From positions 1 through 52,426 of IMG/VR virus record IMGVR_UViG_3300030099_001111: 52,426 nucleotides of DNA. One strand, 5' to 3'. Below, in pieces: positions 16,897-23,100 of the stretch (position 1 is its first letter; each line of letters begins with the position of its first letter). Source of the stretch: a virus. Position numbers and translations under genes: made by a program. The notes under the pieces were generated by a model. It ran no database searches. It saw only the letters and a program-made list of their open reading frames with translations, and was not told the origin of the DNA.

Positions 16897-17567
16897 GACA
16901 TTGTAGGTCGCCCGGGTTGAATAGTAAGGAACCAAAAACAACACTTGCTAGACTAAATAGAACTAGATAGACCTGTATAGACCTGTGTAGCCGAGCAGTG
17001 TAGGGGTCTAGCCTCTGTCTTAACACTGTAAAACCTGTAAAAATGTAGAAGCACTAGTATATATACAGGGGACTGGGGGGGTGTCTCCTGCCCGTGGGTA
17101 CTCAAAAGACTTCACAAGCCTATAAATAGAGACTTCACAAGCTTTTTAGACTTCAAAGGTCTTCAAAGTGCCATGAGGTAAGCTTTAACAAGCATACAGA
17201 GGCACTAAAGAGCCTTTAAATTAACCCTTTAGCTCCTCAAAGAACTTCACAGAACCTCACAAACTCAACAAAACTAGCAAGGGGTAAACCCTAGGCTCAA
17301 AGCATTTCAGAGCCTTACAAAGCCTTTCAGAGCCTCATAGATTTAAAATTATTAGAAGCATTAACAATTTATAGCTTTTCAGTCCGTTAAGTTAAAAAAA
17401 TAGTATTTATTAAAGTAAAAACATTGATTAGAAGCTTTATTTGCTCTTCTAAGACCTTTAAATATTTTTCAGCTATATAACCATGCCTTTTTATAAAAGC
17501 TCTTAAATTTAAAATTATAAAGCCTCAAGCCTATATAAACAGGTGAGGGGGGGTAGTAAATGAGGGC
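16897..17567 (+). ncRNA. Gene-free stretch, candidate structured RNA or origin region
   Basis: There is no credible coding frame on either strand over 670 bases. The first part can fold: GCTAGAC (from about 16948) pairs with GTCTAGC near 17007, CAGTGT with ACACTG, and AGGGGAC with GTCTCCT around a G7 run at 17065-17090. From 17100 to 17345 degenerate short words repeat (acttcacaagc, ctttcagagcctc, cttcaaag). It lies between divergent transcription units next to TerS, so an origin, packaging site or regulatory RNA are all possible. Confidence 0.4.
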
Positions 17568-17593
17568 AAAAAAAACCCCTCAATTAAGAGGGG
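17568..17593 (-). terminator. Terminator of the 73-residue gene
   Basis: Minus-strand stem CCCCTC with GAGGGG, a six-base TTAATT loop, followed by eight T. It lies 24 bases after the stop of the gene ending at 17617. Same architecture and loop as the three other terminators in this cluster. Confidence 0.85.
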
Positions 17594-17616
17594 CTACTTT
17601 GGGGATTAGTTAAACT

Positions 17617-17838
17617 TTAAACTACTTCTATCTGGTTAATATTTTTATAACCTTGAACACTCACAATATCTTGTACCGCTTCCGTCCAATTATTGAAAGG
17701 TCTTTTTTCATCAGCTAACCAATTTTCGAAAACTCCCTCTGTGCAGTCCTCAAAACCTACTAATAAATTTGCCTCGTCATCTAATGAGCCGAAGCAGTCT
17801 ACTACTAAGCCTTGATATTTTATCGTTACTTTTTCCAT
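17617..17838 (-). CDS. Small acidic protein, unknown function
   Basis: 73 residues, acidic, with no membrane segment and no motif I recognise. The middle reads FEDCTEGVFENWLADEKRPF. The start has AAGGAGTAAATAAAA before ATG, the leader type shared by all four genes of the cluster at 17.6-19.3 kb. It is separated from its neighbours by its own terminator and leader, so it is probably an independent early unit, perhaps acting on the host. Confidence 0.7.
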   Translation of the reverse strand: MEKVTIKYQGLVVDCFGSLDDEANLLVGFEDCTEGVFENWLADEKRPFNNWTEAVQDIVSVQGYKNINQIEVV

Positions 17839-17894
17839 TTTTATTTACTCCTTAAGTAATAATTAATATATGAGTATTGAAGCACAACTTATAT

Positions 17895-17922
17895 AAAAAA
17901 GAAACCCCCAAATTAATGGGGG
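17895..17922 (-). terminator. Terminator of the 117-residue gene
   Basis: Minus-strand stem CCCCCA with TGGGGG around TTAATT, followed by TTTCTTTTTTAT. It lies just downstream of the gene ending at 17946. Confidence 0.85.
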
Positions 17923-17945
17923 CTACTTTGGGGATTAGTTAAAGC

Positions 17946-18299
17946 TTAAGATATTTTATTATAAATAGCTTCATTATAGCCAATAACAAAGCCTAGCATT
18001 TCATCTTTACTGTTGAACCTTTTTAGGTCATGTCCGTAATAATGACCTAGAGTAATACTATATTTATTAAAGTATAAGCCCTCACTAGCTACGGCTTTTT
18101 TTGTAGCATAAGAATCATAACCATATTTAATAATATTCTTTTCAAACTTTGCACATTGAAAAGCATAATAATATTTATTATCCCCTCTTAATTGAAAGGT
18201 AATATTTTTTTTAGCTTCTTTAAACTCAAGTTCTCTTTCTTTATGAAATCTTTTAGTCATTTTAGCTGAAGCTAATTTAAATACTTCTAAATTATCCAT
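17946..18299 (-). CDS. Unknown protein, Lys/Tyr-rich
   Basis: 117 residues, rich in Lys, Tyr and Phe, probably helical at the N-terminus (MTKRFHKERELEFKEAKKN) and more beta-like in the centre (YYYAFQCAKFEKN). No signal peptide or membrane helix. I do not recognise the family. The leader with AGGAGTAATTAAAA before ATG is part of an exact 90-bp repeat shared with the next gene (18400-18645), and the gene ends at its own terminator. Confidence 0.7.
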   Translation of the reverse strand: MDNLEVFKLASAKMTKRFHKERELEFKEAKKNITFQLRGDNKYYYAFQCAKFEKNIIKYGYDSYATKKAVASEGLYFNKYSITLGHYYGHDLKRFNSKDEMLGFVIGYNEAIYNKIS

Positions 18300-18386
18300 T
18301 TTTAATTACTCCTAAATAGTTAATAAATTATTATAAACATATTTTATAGTAAAAAGAAACCCCCAAATTAATGGGGGTTCTTCAAG
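18297..18386 (-). repeat. 90-bp exact direct repeat, copy 1 (terminator plus leader)
   Basis: Identical over 90 bases to 18643-18732. It contains the terminator of the gene to its right (stem CCCCCA/TGGGGG at 18360-18377), an AT-rich stretch with a TATAAT box, and the ribosome site up to the ATG of the gene to its left. It is a complete terminator-promoter-leader cassette. The -35 box is poor, so promoter activity is uncertain. Confidence 0.85.
18351..18377 (-). terminator. Terminator of the 81-residue gene
   Basis: Minus-strand stem CCCCCA with TGGGGG, TTAATT loop, then TTTCTTTTTA. It lies within repeat copy 1, downstream of the gene ending at 18400. Confidence 0.85.
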
Positions 18387-18399
18387 GGGATTATTAAGT

Positions 18400-18645
18400 T
18401 TATTTATCTGAATAAATATAAGCACTTACTAAGCTTTTTTGATTGGCATAGTAAAACTCAACAGCATTAGTAACCCTGTTAGTAATATTATAGCCTTGAG
18501 TGCTAAGGGTTTTTTTGTCGTTACTCAGAAACAAGTTATTGACAAATTGAATAAAGCCTAGGTCTTGGAAATCCCTAGGCATAAGAGCTGAGTTATAGTT
18601 AAAGTTTTTAACCCAGTAATTTAGTTTAGTATTTGAATCAATCAT
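18400..18645 (-). CDS. Small unknown protein, Asn/Tyr-rich
   Basis: 81 residues, rich in Asn, Tyr and Phe (LNYWVKNFNYNSALMP near the start). No recognisable motif, signal peptide or membrane helix. It is flanked by the two exact copies of the 90-bp terminator-leader cassette, so the gene plus one cassette (346 bp) looks like an insertable or exchangeable unit. Confidence 0.68.
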   Translation of the reverse strand: MIDSNTKLNYWVKNFNYNSALMPRDFQDLGFIQFVNNLFLSNDKKTLSTQGYNITNRVTNAVEFYYANQKSLVSAYIYSDK

Positions 18646-18732
18646 TTTTAATTACTCCTAAATAGTTAATAAATTATTATAAACATATTTTATAGTAAAA
18701 AGAAACCCCCAAATTAATGGGGGTTCTTCAAG
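18643..18732 (-). repeat. 90-bp exact direct repeat, copy 2
   Basis: Second copy of the cassette at 18297-18386, offset by exactly 346 bases. Identity ends at 18733. More diverged versions of the same leader and terminator surround the outer genes of the cluster (17836-17922 and 19286-19310). Confidence 0.85.
18696..18723 (-). terminator. Terminator of the 179-residue gene
   Basis: Minus-strand stem CCCCCA with TGGGGG around TTAATT, then TTTCTTTTTAC. It lies within repeat copy 2, downstream of the gene ending at 18749. Confidence 0.85.
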
Positions 18733-18748
18733 TAGTAATGGTTACTTA

Positions 18749-19288
18749 CTAACCATAATATTCTGTTAATTCTTCTTGAGTTGCCTCCCGTTCCCACTCA
18801 TACTCACCTATTTTAAATATTTTAGATACTTTTTCAATGTCTAACCCGTGGTCAGTAGTATTCTTCAGATAGTATGTAAGGCTATCAGGGTCAAGATATT
18901 GCCCCTCATCCCAGCTCTTCTCCCATCTACCATACTCAGGCTCACTTACAGCTTTTAGAGGATTATTTTTAAAATCTTTTTGTGCCTGAAAAGGACACAT
19001 ATTGCTTGTCACAATATCATCCATATTACCAGTATATTTATCATAGCTTAAAGAAAATGAAAACATTTCCTCAATTAAATCAGCTACATATTCTGCTATG
19101 GTGTAATGAACCATATTAAAACTTGCAACATGTCCTGCATTAATATCATGCTTAGTAAGATAATTATTTTCTTCTTCACAGTCTATCCAGTATCTACATT
19201 CATTTAATCCTAATGCAATACCATATACTTTCATAATTATATTCCTGTCTTTAACAGACCTATCTTCATATTTTATATCGTTCTTCAT
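18749..19288 (-). CDS. Unknown acidic protein
   Basis: 179 residues, acidic and aromatic, with four Cys in the body (LNECRYWIDCEEEN region and NMCPFQAQK). No family recognised. The ATG at 19288 has AGGAGTAAATAAAA upstream. An internal Met at MKVYGIALGL lacks a ribosome site. It is the most upstream gene of the four-gene minus-strand cluster. Likely an early accessory protein with a host-directed role, by position only. Confidence 0.7.
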   Translation of the reverse strand: MKNDIKYEDRSVKDRNIIMKVYGIALGLNECRYWIDCEEENNYLTKHDINAGHVASFNMVHYTIAEYVADLIEEMFSFSLSYDKYTGNMDDIVTSNMCPFQAQKDFKNNPLKAVSEPEYGRWEKSWDEGQYLDPDSLTYYLKNTTDHGLDIEKVSKIFKIGEYEWEREATQEELTEYYG

Positions 19289-19706
19289 TTTTATTTACTC
19301 CTAAATAGTTAAATTAATATAAAGTCTAAACAGACTTTTTAAACTTTGCAAGAATTATTTTTCAAAAATCCCTAGCAGTTAAACTCTATTCTGTCAACAA
19401 ATATGACAAAATGCTTTATTTGCTGTTTTAATACTAGGACATCACTTAATTATTCCCTTTGTTTGTGTGTAAATCTGAGACATTGCATAACTAATATTTA
19501 TAGTCTTAGTGTTATACTATAACTAATAATTATATAAAGCTAAACAGTAAAACATAGTAAAGAATATCAAGATAATAAGATAAAAAGTTAAATAGATACT
19601 TGACAAGACTATAAAACTATATAGACTTTATAGCTATGTAGTAGGGATAGAGTTTTGTCTATCCATCTTACTTTGTTCCTTACTACTGTTAATCTAAATT
19701 TTAAGG
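19289..19706. other. AT-rich non-coding stretch with a hairpin
   Basis: There is no credible gene in these 418 bases. A TTGACA occurs near 19607 without a good -10 at the right distance. A perfect 7-bp hairpin (GGATAGA/TCTATCC, 19645-19664) and the terminator at 19707 suggest that a short plus-strand RNA may end here. The stretch separates the minus-strand cluster from the plus-strand early operon. Confidence 0.45.
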
Positions 19707-19729
19707 GCTACTTCGGTAGCCTTTTTTTA
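19707..19729 (+). terminator. UUCG-loop terminator before the early operon
   Basis: GGCTAC-TTCG-GTAGCC followed by seven T. It is on the plus strand with no coding gene upstream, so it would end a non-coding transcript or insulate the early promoter at 19751 from read-through. Confidence 0.85.
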
Positions 19730-19750
19730 TTTCTGCCCAAAACAAAGGGG

Positions 19751-19779
19751 TTGCAATTCCTCTAAGAGTGTGTTATAAT
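19751..19779 (+). promoter_or_regulatory. Sigma70-type early promoter
   Basis: TTGCAA at 19751-19756, a 17-base spacer and TATAAT at 19774-19779. It would start near 19786, just before an attenuator-like hairpin and 54 bases before the first early gene. Confidence 0.75.
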
Positions 19780-19786
19780 ATAGGTT

Positions 19787-19813
19787 CTAGCCGATAGAGC
19801 TAGTTGTTTTTTT
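19787..19813 (+). promoter_or_regulatory. Attenuator-like hairpin in the 5' leader
   Basis: CTAGC-CGATAGA-GCTAG followed by TTGTTTTTTT lies immediately after the predicted transcription start. It has the form of an intrinsic terminator, so the promoter could give mostly a very short RNA unless termination is prevented. Confidence 0.55.
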
Positions 19814-19839
19814 AAACTTAATTTAAGGATATATGAAAA

Positions 19840-20160
19840 ATGAATGTTGATGAAACAGTTCTTATTCGTTTAACAATATCTGATAGAACCATTGAGTATC
19901 TTAGACAAAATGGTGAATTCGATATTGAATTAGTGCCTTATCAAATGAATGGTAAAGAATTTACTGTTGTTTGTATAGGAAAATTAGAAGATGATTCTAC
20001 TATTATTAACCATTGTAAAGATAGCTATGCTCATTCATGGTTTACTAGTGGACATGAGAACACTCCAAAGTTTAAAGCTTGGGAAGAAGTTATTGCTTAT
20101 GCTTCTTCTCCGGAAGATGGTCTTTGTCCTCACTTTTTAGTAGTTAATAGAGAAGAGTAA
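19840..20160 (+). CDS. Unknown early protein
   Basis: 106 residues, acidic, soluble, two Cys-His pairs (NHCKDSYAHSW and GLCPHF) but no clear zinc site. The ATG at 19840 is preceded by AAGGATATATGAAAA. It is the first gene after the early promoter and is bracketed by an attenuator-like hairpin and its own terminator, so it is expressed alone, probably at once after DNA entry. I do not recognise a family. Confidence 0.65.
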   Translation: MNVDETVLIRLTISDRTIEYLRQNGEFDIELVPYQMNGKEFTVVCIGKLEDDSTIINHCKDSYAHSWFTSGHENTPKFKAWEEVIAYASSPEDGLCPHFLVVNREE

Positions 20161-20167
20161 AAATTAA

Positions 20168-20194
20168 AGGGCTATTTAGGTAGCCCTTTTTTTT
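20168..20194 (+). terminator. Terminator after the first early gene
   Basis: GGGCTA-TTTAGG-TAGCCC followed by eight T, seven bases after the stop at 20160. Similar stem sequence to the terminator at 19707. Confidence 0.85.
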
Positions 20195-20280
20195 CGCCTA
20201 AAAAAAACTAAAAATATTGCTTGACATACTTGACAGCATGGCTTAAGTTGTAAGAGTTAATTATTTTAAGGAGTAACTAA

Positions 20281-20463
20281 ATGAAAACTTACAGAGTAAA
20301 AAGCATAACTGACCAAATAGAAGTTATAGAAGTTAAAGCTAAAACTGCTGAGGAAGCCGAAGAACTTGTTTTGGGTGGTGACTATGTATTAGACCCTGCT
20401 TTTAAAGTAGTGTCAGAAACTTATGAGAATCAAGAGATTGTTTCAGTACAGGAGAGTGCATGA
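20281..20463 (+). CDS. Small unknown protein, beta-alpha-beta pattern
   Basis: 60 residues: MKTYRVKSITDQIEVIEVKA, then TAEEAEELVLGGDY. The pattern (strand, strand, helix with A-x-x-A-E-E, strand) resembles short phage proteins with a DpnD/PcfM-like fold, which also appears at 22687. AAGGAG lies eight bases before ATG. A TTGACA at 20221 could be part of a weak promoter. The end GGAGAGTGCATGATG overlaps the next start. Confidence 0.65.
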   Translation: MKTYRVKSITDQIEVIEVKAKTAEEAEELVLGGDYVLDPAFKVVSETYENQEIVSVQESA

Positions 20464-20606
20464 TGGAAAAACTAACTGAACACGAATTATTTAAAAGACT
20501 TGATAACGAGTTTTATGATGTGGACTTTAGTGTGCGAGACTGTGCGACTAAAGGTGTAGTAGCTATGGTTTATTTTTATGAAGATAAATTTGAGGAGAGT
20601 GCATGA
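20460..20606 (+). CDS. 48-residue unknown protein
   Basis: Starts at the ATGATG overlapping the previous TGA. Begins MMEKLTEHELFKRLDNEF, with an aromatic tail (VAMVYFYEDKFEESA). Its end repeats the GGAGAGTGCATGATG block exactly. A start at 20463 would drop one Met. Acidic, soluble, no motif. Confidence 0.6.
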   Translation: MMEKLTEHELFKRLDNEFYDVDFSVRDCATKGVVAMVYFYEDKFEESA

Positions 20607-20965
20607 TGTCTAATTTATCAAATATAACAGCAAATGGTAATGTAGAAAGTAAAAATGGGGAGCATTTTGCTAATGAACTTCATAAAGTGGCTGATATGTT
20701 AAGACTAGAAGAAAAAGAATTTTTACAGTCTTATTCTTACTTATCAGAAAAAGATTATTATTTAACAATTAAATTTATTCTTAACTTAATTAAAGAACAT
20801 TATCGAACTCAATACCCAAATGAACCTATTAATAAAGTTATTGATACTGATACTTTCGATGAAATGTGGGGAAAAGAAATATATGAAACTTGGGGTAAAG
20901 AATTTTATGAACTAATAGAAGATAAAGATGTTTTAAATTATTACCAAACAAGGGAGAGTGCATGA
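20603..20965 (+). CDS. Unknown early protein with SYSYL motif
   Basis: 120 residues, acidic and helical. The segment EFLQSYSYLSEKDYYLT resembles FLSSYSYLTEEEYNLT in the 48-residue gene at 21485, so the two share a duplicated domain. Near the C-terminus EMWGKEIYETWGKEFYEL is a small internal repeat. It is coupled to both neighbours through GGAGAGTGCATGATG overlaps. Confidence 0.65.
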   Translation: MMSNLSNITANGNVESKNGEHFANELHKVADMLRLEEKEFLQSYSYLSEKDYYLTIKFILNLIKEHYRTQYPNEPINKVIDTDTFDEMWGKEIYETWGKEFYELIEDKDVLNYYQTRESA

Positions 20966-21138
20966 TGAAAAGTTGGACTAGCACAATAACATATTCTGTA
21001 TTCGATATGGGTAGAGAGTGTAAAACAGAAGAAGAATATAAAGAATGGGTTAAACAGTCTTTTAGAGAAGAACATAATATTGAGCTTGAGGATAGAGACA
21101 TAACCGATATTGAATTTGAGGATGTGAATGATGAGTAA
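20962..21138 (+). CDS. 58-residue unknown protein
   Basis: Begins MMKSWTSTITYSVFDMG and has a charged helical rest (EEEYKEWVKQSFREEH), ending very acidic. It is coupled by ATGA overlap to the previous gene and overlaps the next by 11 bases. The strand-helix layout suits a small inhibitor-like protein. No family recognised. Confidence 0.6.
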   Translation: MMKSWTSTITYSVFDMGRECKTEEEYKEWVKQSFREEHNIELEDRDITDIEFEDVNDE

Positions 21139-21343
21139 AGAGTTCAAAGATTTTTATAAATGGTCGTCTGATAAGTTAAATGAATTAAATTGTTTAGATG
21201 ATACAAGCAAAGAAGCAGAAAAAATAAAAATAGAAATGGGATATTCTGCTGATGCTGACTATTGGGATATAAGCCATGATGTAGTAAAGATAAGAGACTT
21301 TGTTGATTGGTATGAAGAATGGAAACAAAAGGAGACTGTATGA
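21128..21343 (+). CDS. 71-residue unknown protein
   Basis: Acidic, Trp-rich (FYKWSSDKLNEL, DADYWDISHD and FVDWYEEWKQKE). The start at 21128 or 21131 lies inside the end of the previous gene. It overlaps the next gene by the usual ATGA. Probably soluble and helical; no known motif. Confidence 0.6.
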   Translation: MMSKEFKDFYKWSSDKLNELNCLDDTSKEAEKIKIEMGYSADADYWDISHDVVKIRDFVDWYEEWKQKETV

Positions 21344-21495
21344 AAATAACTGGCTATAAATTAGTAATCTATTATGAGGACGGAGCTACGGAAGATATTG
21401 TAGATATCCCTCACCATATAGAAAAAAGAATTGAATCGCATTTAGACGAACTAGAAGCAGAAATGGAATATGAGGAGATTGAAGATGAATTATAA
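21340..21495 (+). CDS. 51-residue unknown protein
   Basis: Starts MKITGYKLVIYYEDGATEDIV, two beta strands, then an acidic helix (EKRIESHLDELEAEMEYEE). A GGAG site lies ten bases before the ATG at 21340, which overlaps the previous stop. It looks like a small folded acidic protein of the early conveyor; function unknown. Confidence 0.6.
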   Translation: MKITGYKLVIYYEDGATEDIVDIPHHIEKRIESHLDELEAEMEYEEIEDEL

Positions 21496-21631
21496 AGACT
21501 TTACAGACGATAAAGAAAAGATGATAGATTTTAAACTCTTATCTAAAACAAAGTTTCTCTCTTCTTATTCTTATTTGACTGAAGAAGAATACAACTTGAC
21601 TAAACAAAATGTGGAGAATGATAATGAGTGA
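21485..21631 (+). CDS. 48-residue unknown protein, SYSYL paralogue fragment
   Basis: Contains TKFLSSYSYLTEEEYNLTK, matching a segment of the 120-residue gene at 20603. It overlaps the previous gene by 11 bases and the next by 8. It may be a shortened duplicate that kept only this domain. Confidence 0.55.
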   Translation: MNYKDFTDDKEKMIDFKLLSKTKFLSSYSYLTEEEYNLTKQNVENDNE

Positions 21632-21812
21632 AGTAAAAGTTGATAGAAGAACACCAAATGCAATATATGTTGAGGTTGGTGATATGACTGTGTATATTGA
21701 CAACTCTACACTAGAGCAGATTGTTGATATATTTTTTGATGATGATGTCCCTTACTTACAACAAAGAGAATATAGAAAAGCAATGATTACTAAACTGATG
21801 GACGAATTATGA
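21624..21812 (+). CDS. 62-residue unknown protein
   Basis: The start at 21624 is chosen because GGAG at 21613 is correctly spaced. Earlier Met codons lie too close. Begins SEVKVDRRTPNAIYVEVGD, then TVYIDNSTLEQIV, and an aspartate-rich turn (FFDDDVPYL). It looks like a folded alpha-beta protein. The next gene starts within its stop. Confidence 0.62.
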   Translation: MSEVKVDRRTPNAIYVEVGDMTVYIDNSTLEQIVDIFFDDDVPYLQQREYRKAMITKLMDEL

Positions 21813-22066
21813 GTGATGAAGAGAATACTAAAATACTAGAACATATTAGTTTTGTGATAACAGGACTGAATGTGTTTCGTGACCGAGAGGATTTACTAAC
21901 TGATTTGTTTAACCATGTGGAAGCAGAACTATTGAGTAATCCTATACCCATTACAGATGAAAATATTGTAAAGTCTGTGATAAGCTTTATGGAGAGCCTG
22001 TGTATTGATGCAGTTTCTTCAAAAGATTTAGAAGAAATGGCAGAACAAGCGAGGACTACCCTTTAA
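21809..22066 (+). CDS. 85-residue unknown protein, last of the first early unit
   Basis: Helical, acidic (FRDREDLLTDLFNHVEAELL), with no membrane segment. It is coupled to the previous gene by ATGA overlap and closed by a terminator whose left arm includes its last codons. No family recognised. Confidence 0.62.
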   Translation: MSDEENTKILEHISFVITGLNVFRDREDLLTDLFNHVEAELLSNPIPITDENIVKSVISFMESLCIDAVSSKDLEEMAEQARTTL

Positions 22067-22106
22067 ATTAACTAACTCATTCGATACTATAAGGGTAGTT
22101 TTTGTT
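22055..22106 (+). terminator. Long-loop terminator overlapping the gene end
   Basis: ACTACCCTT at 22055-22063 pairs with AAGGGTAGT at 22091-22099, followed by TTTTTGTTT. The loop is 27 bases, longer than usual. Confidence 0.65.
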
Positions 22107-22113
22107 TAAAAGT

Positions 22114-22229
22114 TTACGACTGGGGTGTAACAGGAAGCAAATATTTAATTATTTATTTCATATACTCCTAAGTTACCCTAGTCGTAATTTAATAGTCTCT
22201 TGCTAGTTTAGACTTGAAACCGAACTAGC
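22114..22229 (+). promoter_or_regulatory. Two strong hairpins in the leader of the second early unit
   Basis: Hairpin one: TTACGACT-G-GGGT-gt-AAC at 22114-22131 pairs with GTTACCCTAGTCGTAA at 22172-22187, an interrupted stem of about 16 pairs with one G-U and one bulge. Hairpin two: GCTAGTT/AACTAGC at 22202-22229. They precede the CGGAGG ribosome site of the next gene. No T-run follows either one. They may act as an RNA leader element, origin or replication-protein site. Confidence 0.5.
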
Positions 22230-22251
22230 ACTTAGTTAAACGGAGGTAATT

Positions 22252-22497
22252 ATGACTAAGACTGAAATATATATTAAACTTACGGACTTACAGACCGGAG
22301 CATTAAAACATCTAACTGAAAAGCTTAGAAGTTTTAATAGACATTGTATTGATAGAGAGCTAGAAAGACCTGAAGGTGATGAAGATTATTCTTATGTTGC
22401 TAGTTGTGCTATTGACCTAGACTATCTAGAAACTATCAATAATGAAGTATCAGAAATCTTAGAACAGTTGGAGAAACATAAGCTTTATGATAGGTGA
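22252..22497 (+). CDS. 81-residue unknown protein
   Basis: Starts MTKTEIYIKLTDLQTGALKH, helical (LTEKLRSFNRHC), with a second helix near the end (INNEVSEILEQLEKHKL). It has a strong CGGAGG site. It is the first gene of the second early unit and overlaps the next start by 11 bases. No motif known to me. Confidence 0.65.
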   Translation: MTKTEIYIKLTDLQTGALKHLTEKLRSFNRHCIDRELERPEGDEDYSYVASCAIDLDYLETINNEVSEILEQLEKHKLYDR

Positions 22498-22678
22498 GCT
22501 GATTTCACAATACGGTAGACCGCAAAGCCGAGAAGCTTTTATCTTTAAAAACCGAAAAGGGTTTTTTGTTGAGCTTTATCGTGAAACTATGCTAGTTAGG
22601 GTGGTCGAATGCTTTAACCATTCCGAAAGCTATGCTGAAGATGTCGCAGAGAATTGGGTACAAAAAATTTTAAACTGA
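22487..22678 (+). CDS. 63-residue unknown protein
   Basis: Begins MIGELISQYGRPQSREAF. The middle reads IFKNRKGFFVELYRETMLVRVVE, two or three beta strands, followed by a helix (YAEDVAENWVQKIL). A compact alpha-beta fold is likely. Its start lies within the previous gene; it ends eight bases before the next. Confidence 0.62.
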   Translation: MIGELISQYGRPQSREAFIFKNRKGFFVELYRETMLVRVVECFNHSESYAEDVAENWVQKILN

Positions 22679-22686
22679 GGTGACTT

Positions 22687-22860
22687 ATGAAAACTTATGT
22701 CGTTCATGCTATACAACCAACACACTACAAACTAGAAGTACAAGCTAAGTCTATTAAAGAAGCTTTAAAAGTTGCTGAAGAGACTGGAGCTAGTGATTGG
22801 TCTTTCATTGAATACGGAGCATGGGAGTATGACCATATTGGTGAGGTTTTTAATGAGTAA
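22687..22860 (+). CDS. 57-residue unknown protein, beta-alpha-beta pattern
   Basis: Reads MKTYVVHAIQPTHYKLEVQA, then SIKEALKVAEETGASD. This repeats the strand-strand-helix plan of the 60-residue gene at 20281 (MKTYRV, EVKA, EEAEEL), so they may be distant paralogues. GAGG lies eight bases before ATG. It overlaps the next start by 8 bases. Confidence 0.62.
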   Translation: MKTYVVHAIQPTHYKLEVQAKSIKEALKVAEETGASDWSFIEYGAWEYDHIGEVFNE

Positions 22861-22960
22861 TTTAATAGAATTACTACTTGCCCTTATATTCTTTTTTGTG
22901 TTAGGCTTTTTTGTGTGGGAATCAACTAAGTTGGTTGATGACAAGAAGAGGAAGAAGTAA
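22853..22960 (+). CDS. 35-residue single-span membrane protein
   Basis: The start at 22853 gives MSNLIELLLALIFFFVLGFF with one hydrophobic helix, then VWESTKLVDDKKRKK, a positively charged end that would stay in the cytoplasm. A longer frame exists but begins inside the previous gene without a ribosome site. It may alter the inner membrane early in infection, as superinfection-exclusion proteins do; this is inference. Confidence 0.55.
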   Translation: MSNLIELLLALIFFFVLGFFVWESTKLVDDKKRKK

Positions 22961-23100
22961 TGGATTTATTTTTAAAACTTTGTACTGATATAGTTAAAGA
23001 ATTAACGGAAGACTTACCAGCTGAGCAAAACCTTGAGTATTGTGAGGACTGTGGTGACCCTGTTGATAAGTGTTCTGGTTACAAGTGTTGGATAAGATGA
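22960..23100 (+). CDS. 46-residue protein with four-cysteine zinc-ribbon-like end
   Basis: The C-terminal half is CEDCGDPVDKCSGYKC, with cysteine spacing C-x2-C-x6-C-x4-C, consistent with a small metal site. A fifth Cys is near residue 7. GAGGAAG precedes the ATG, which overlaps the previous stop. Such tiny Cys-rich phage proteins can bind RNA polymerase or zinc; here this is only a possibility. Confidence 0.55.
   Translation: MDLFLKLCTDIVKELTEDLPAEQNLEYCEDCGDPVDKCSGYKCWIR

Noticed and set aside
17060-17095. G-quadruplex at the G-rich tract
   Set aside because: There are only two long G runs with irregular spacing. The tract forms a simple AGGGGAC/GTCTCCT hairpin more readily.
16897-17567. 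tRNA genes in the gene-free stretch
   Set aside because: No T-loop consensus or cloverleaf pairing was found there or elsewhere in the window by eye.
17559-17612. A 17-codon plus-strand frame behind a G-rich ribosome-like site
   Set aside because: It lies across the terminator stem of the opposite gene, and its protein is just the stem translated.
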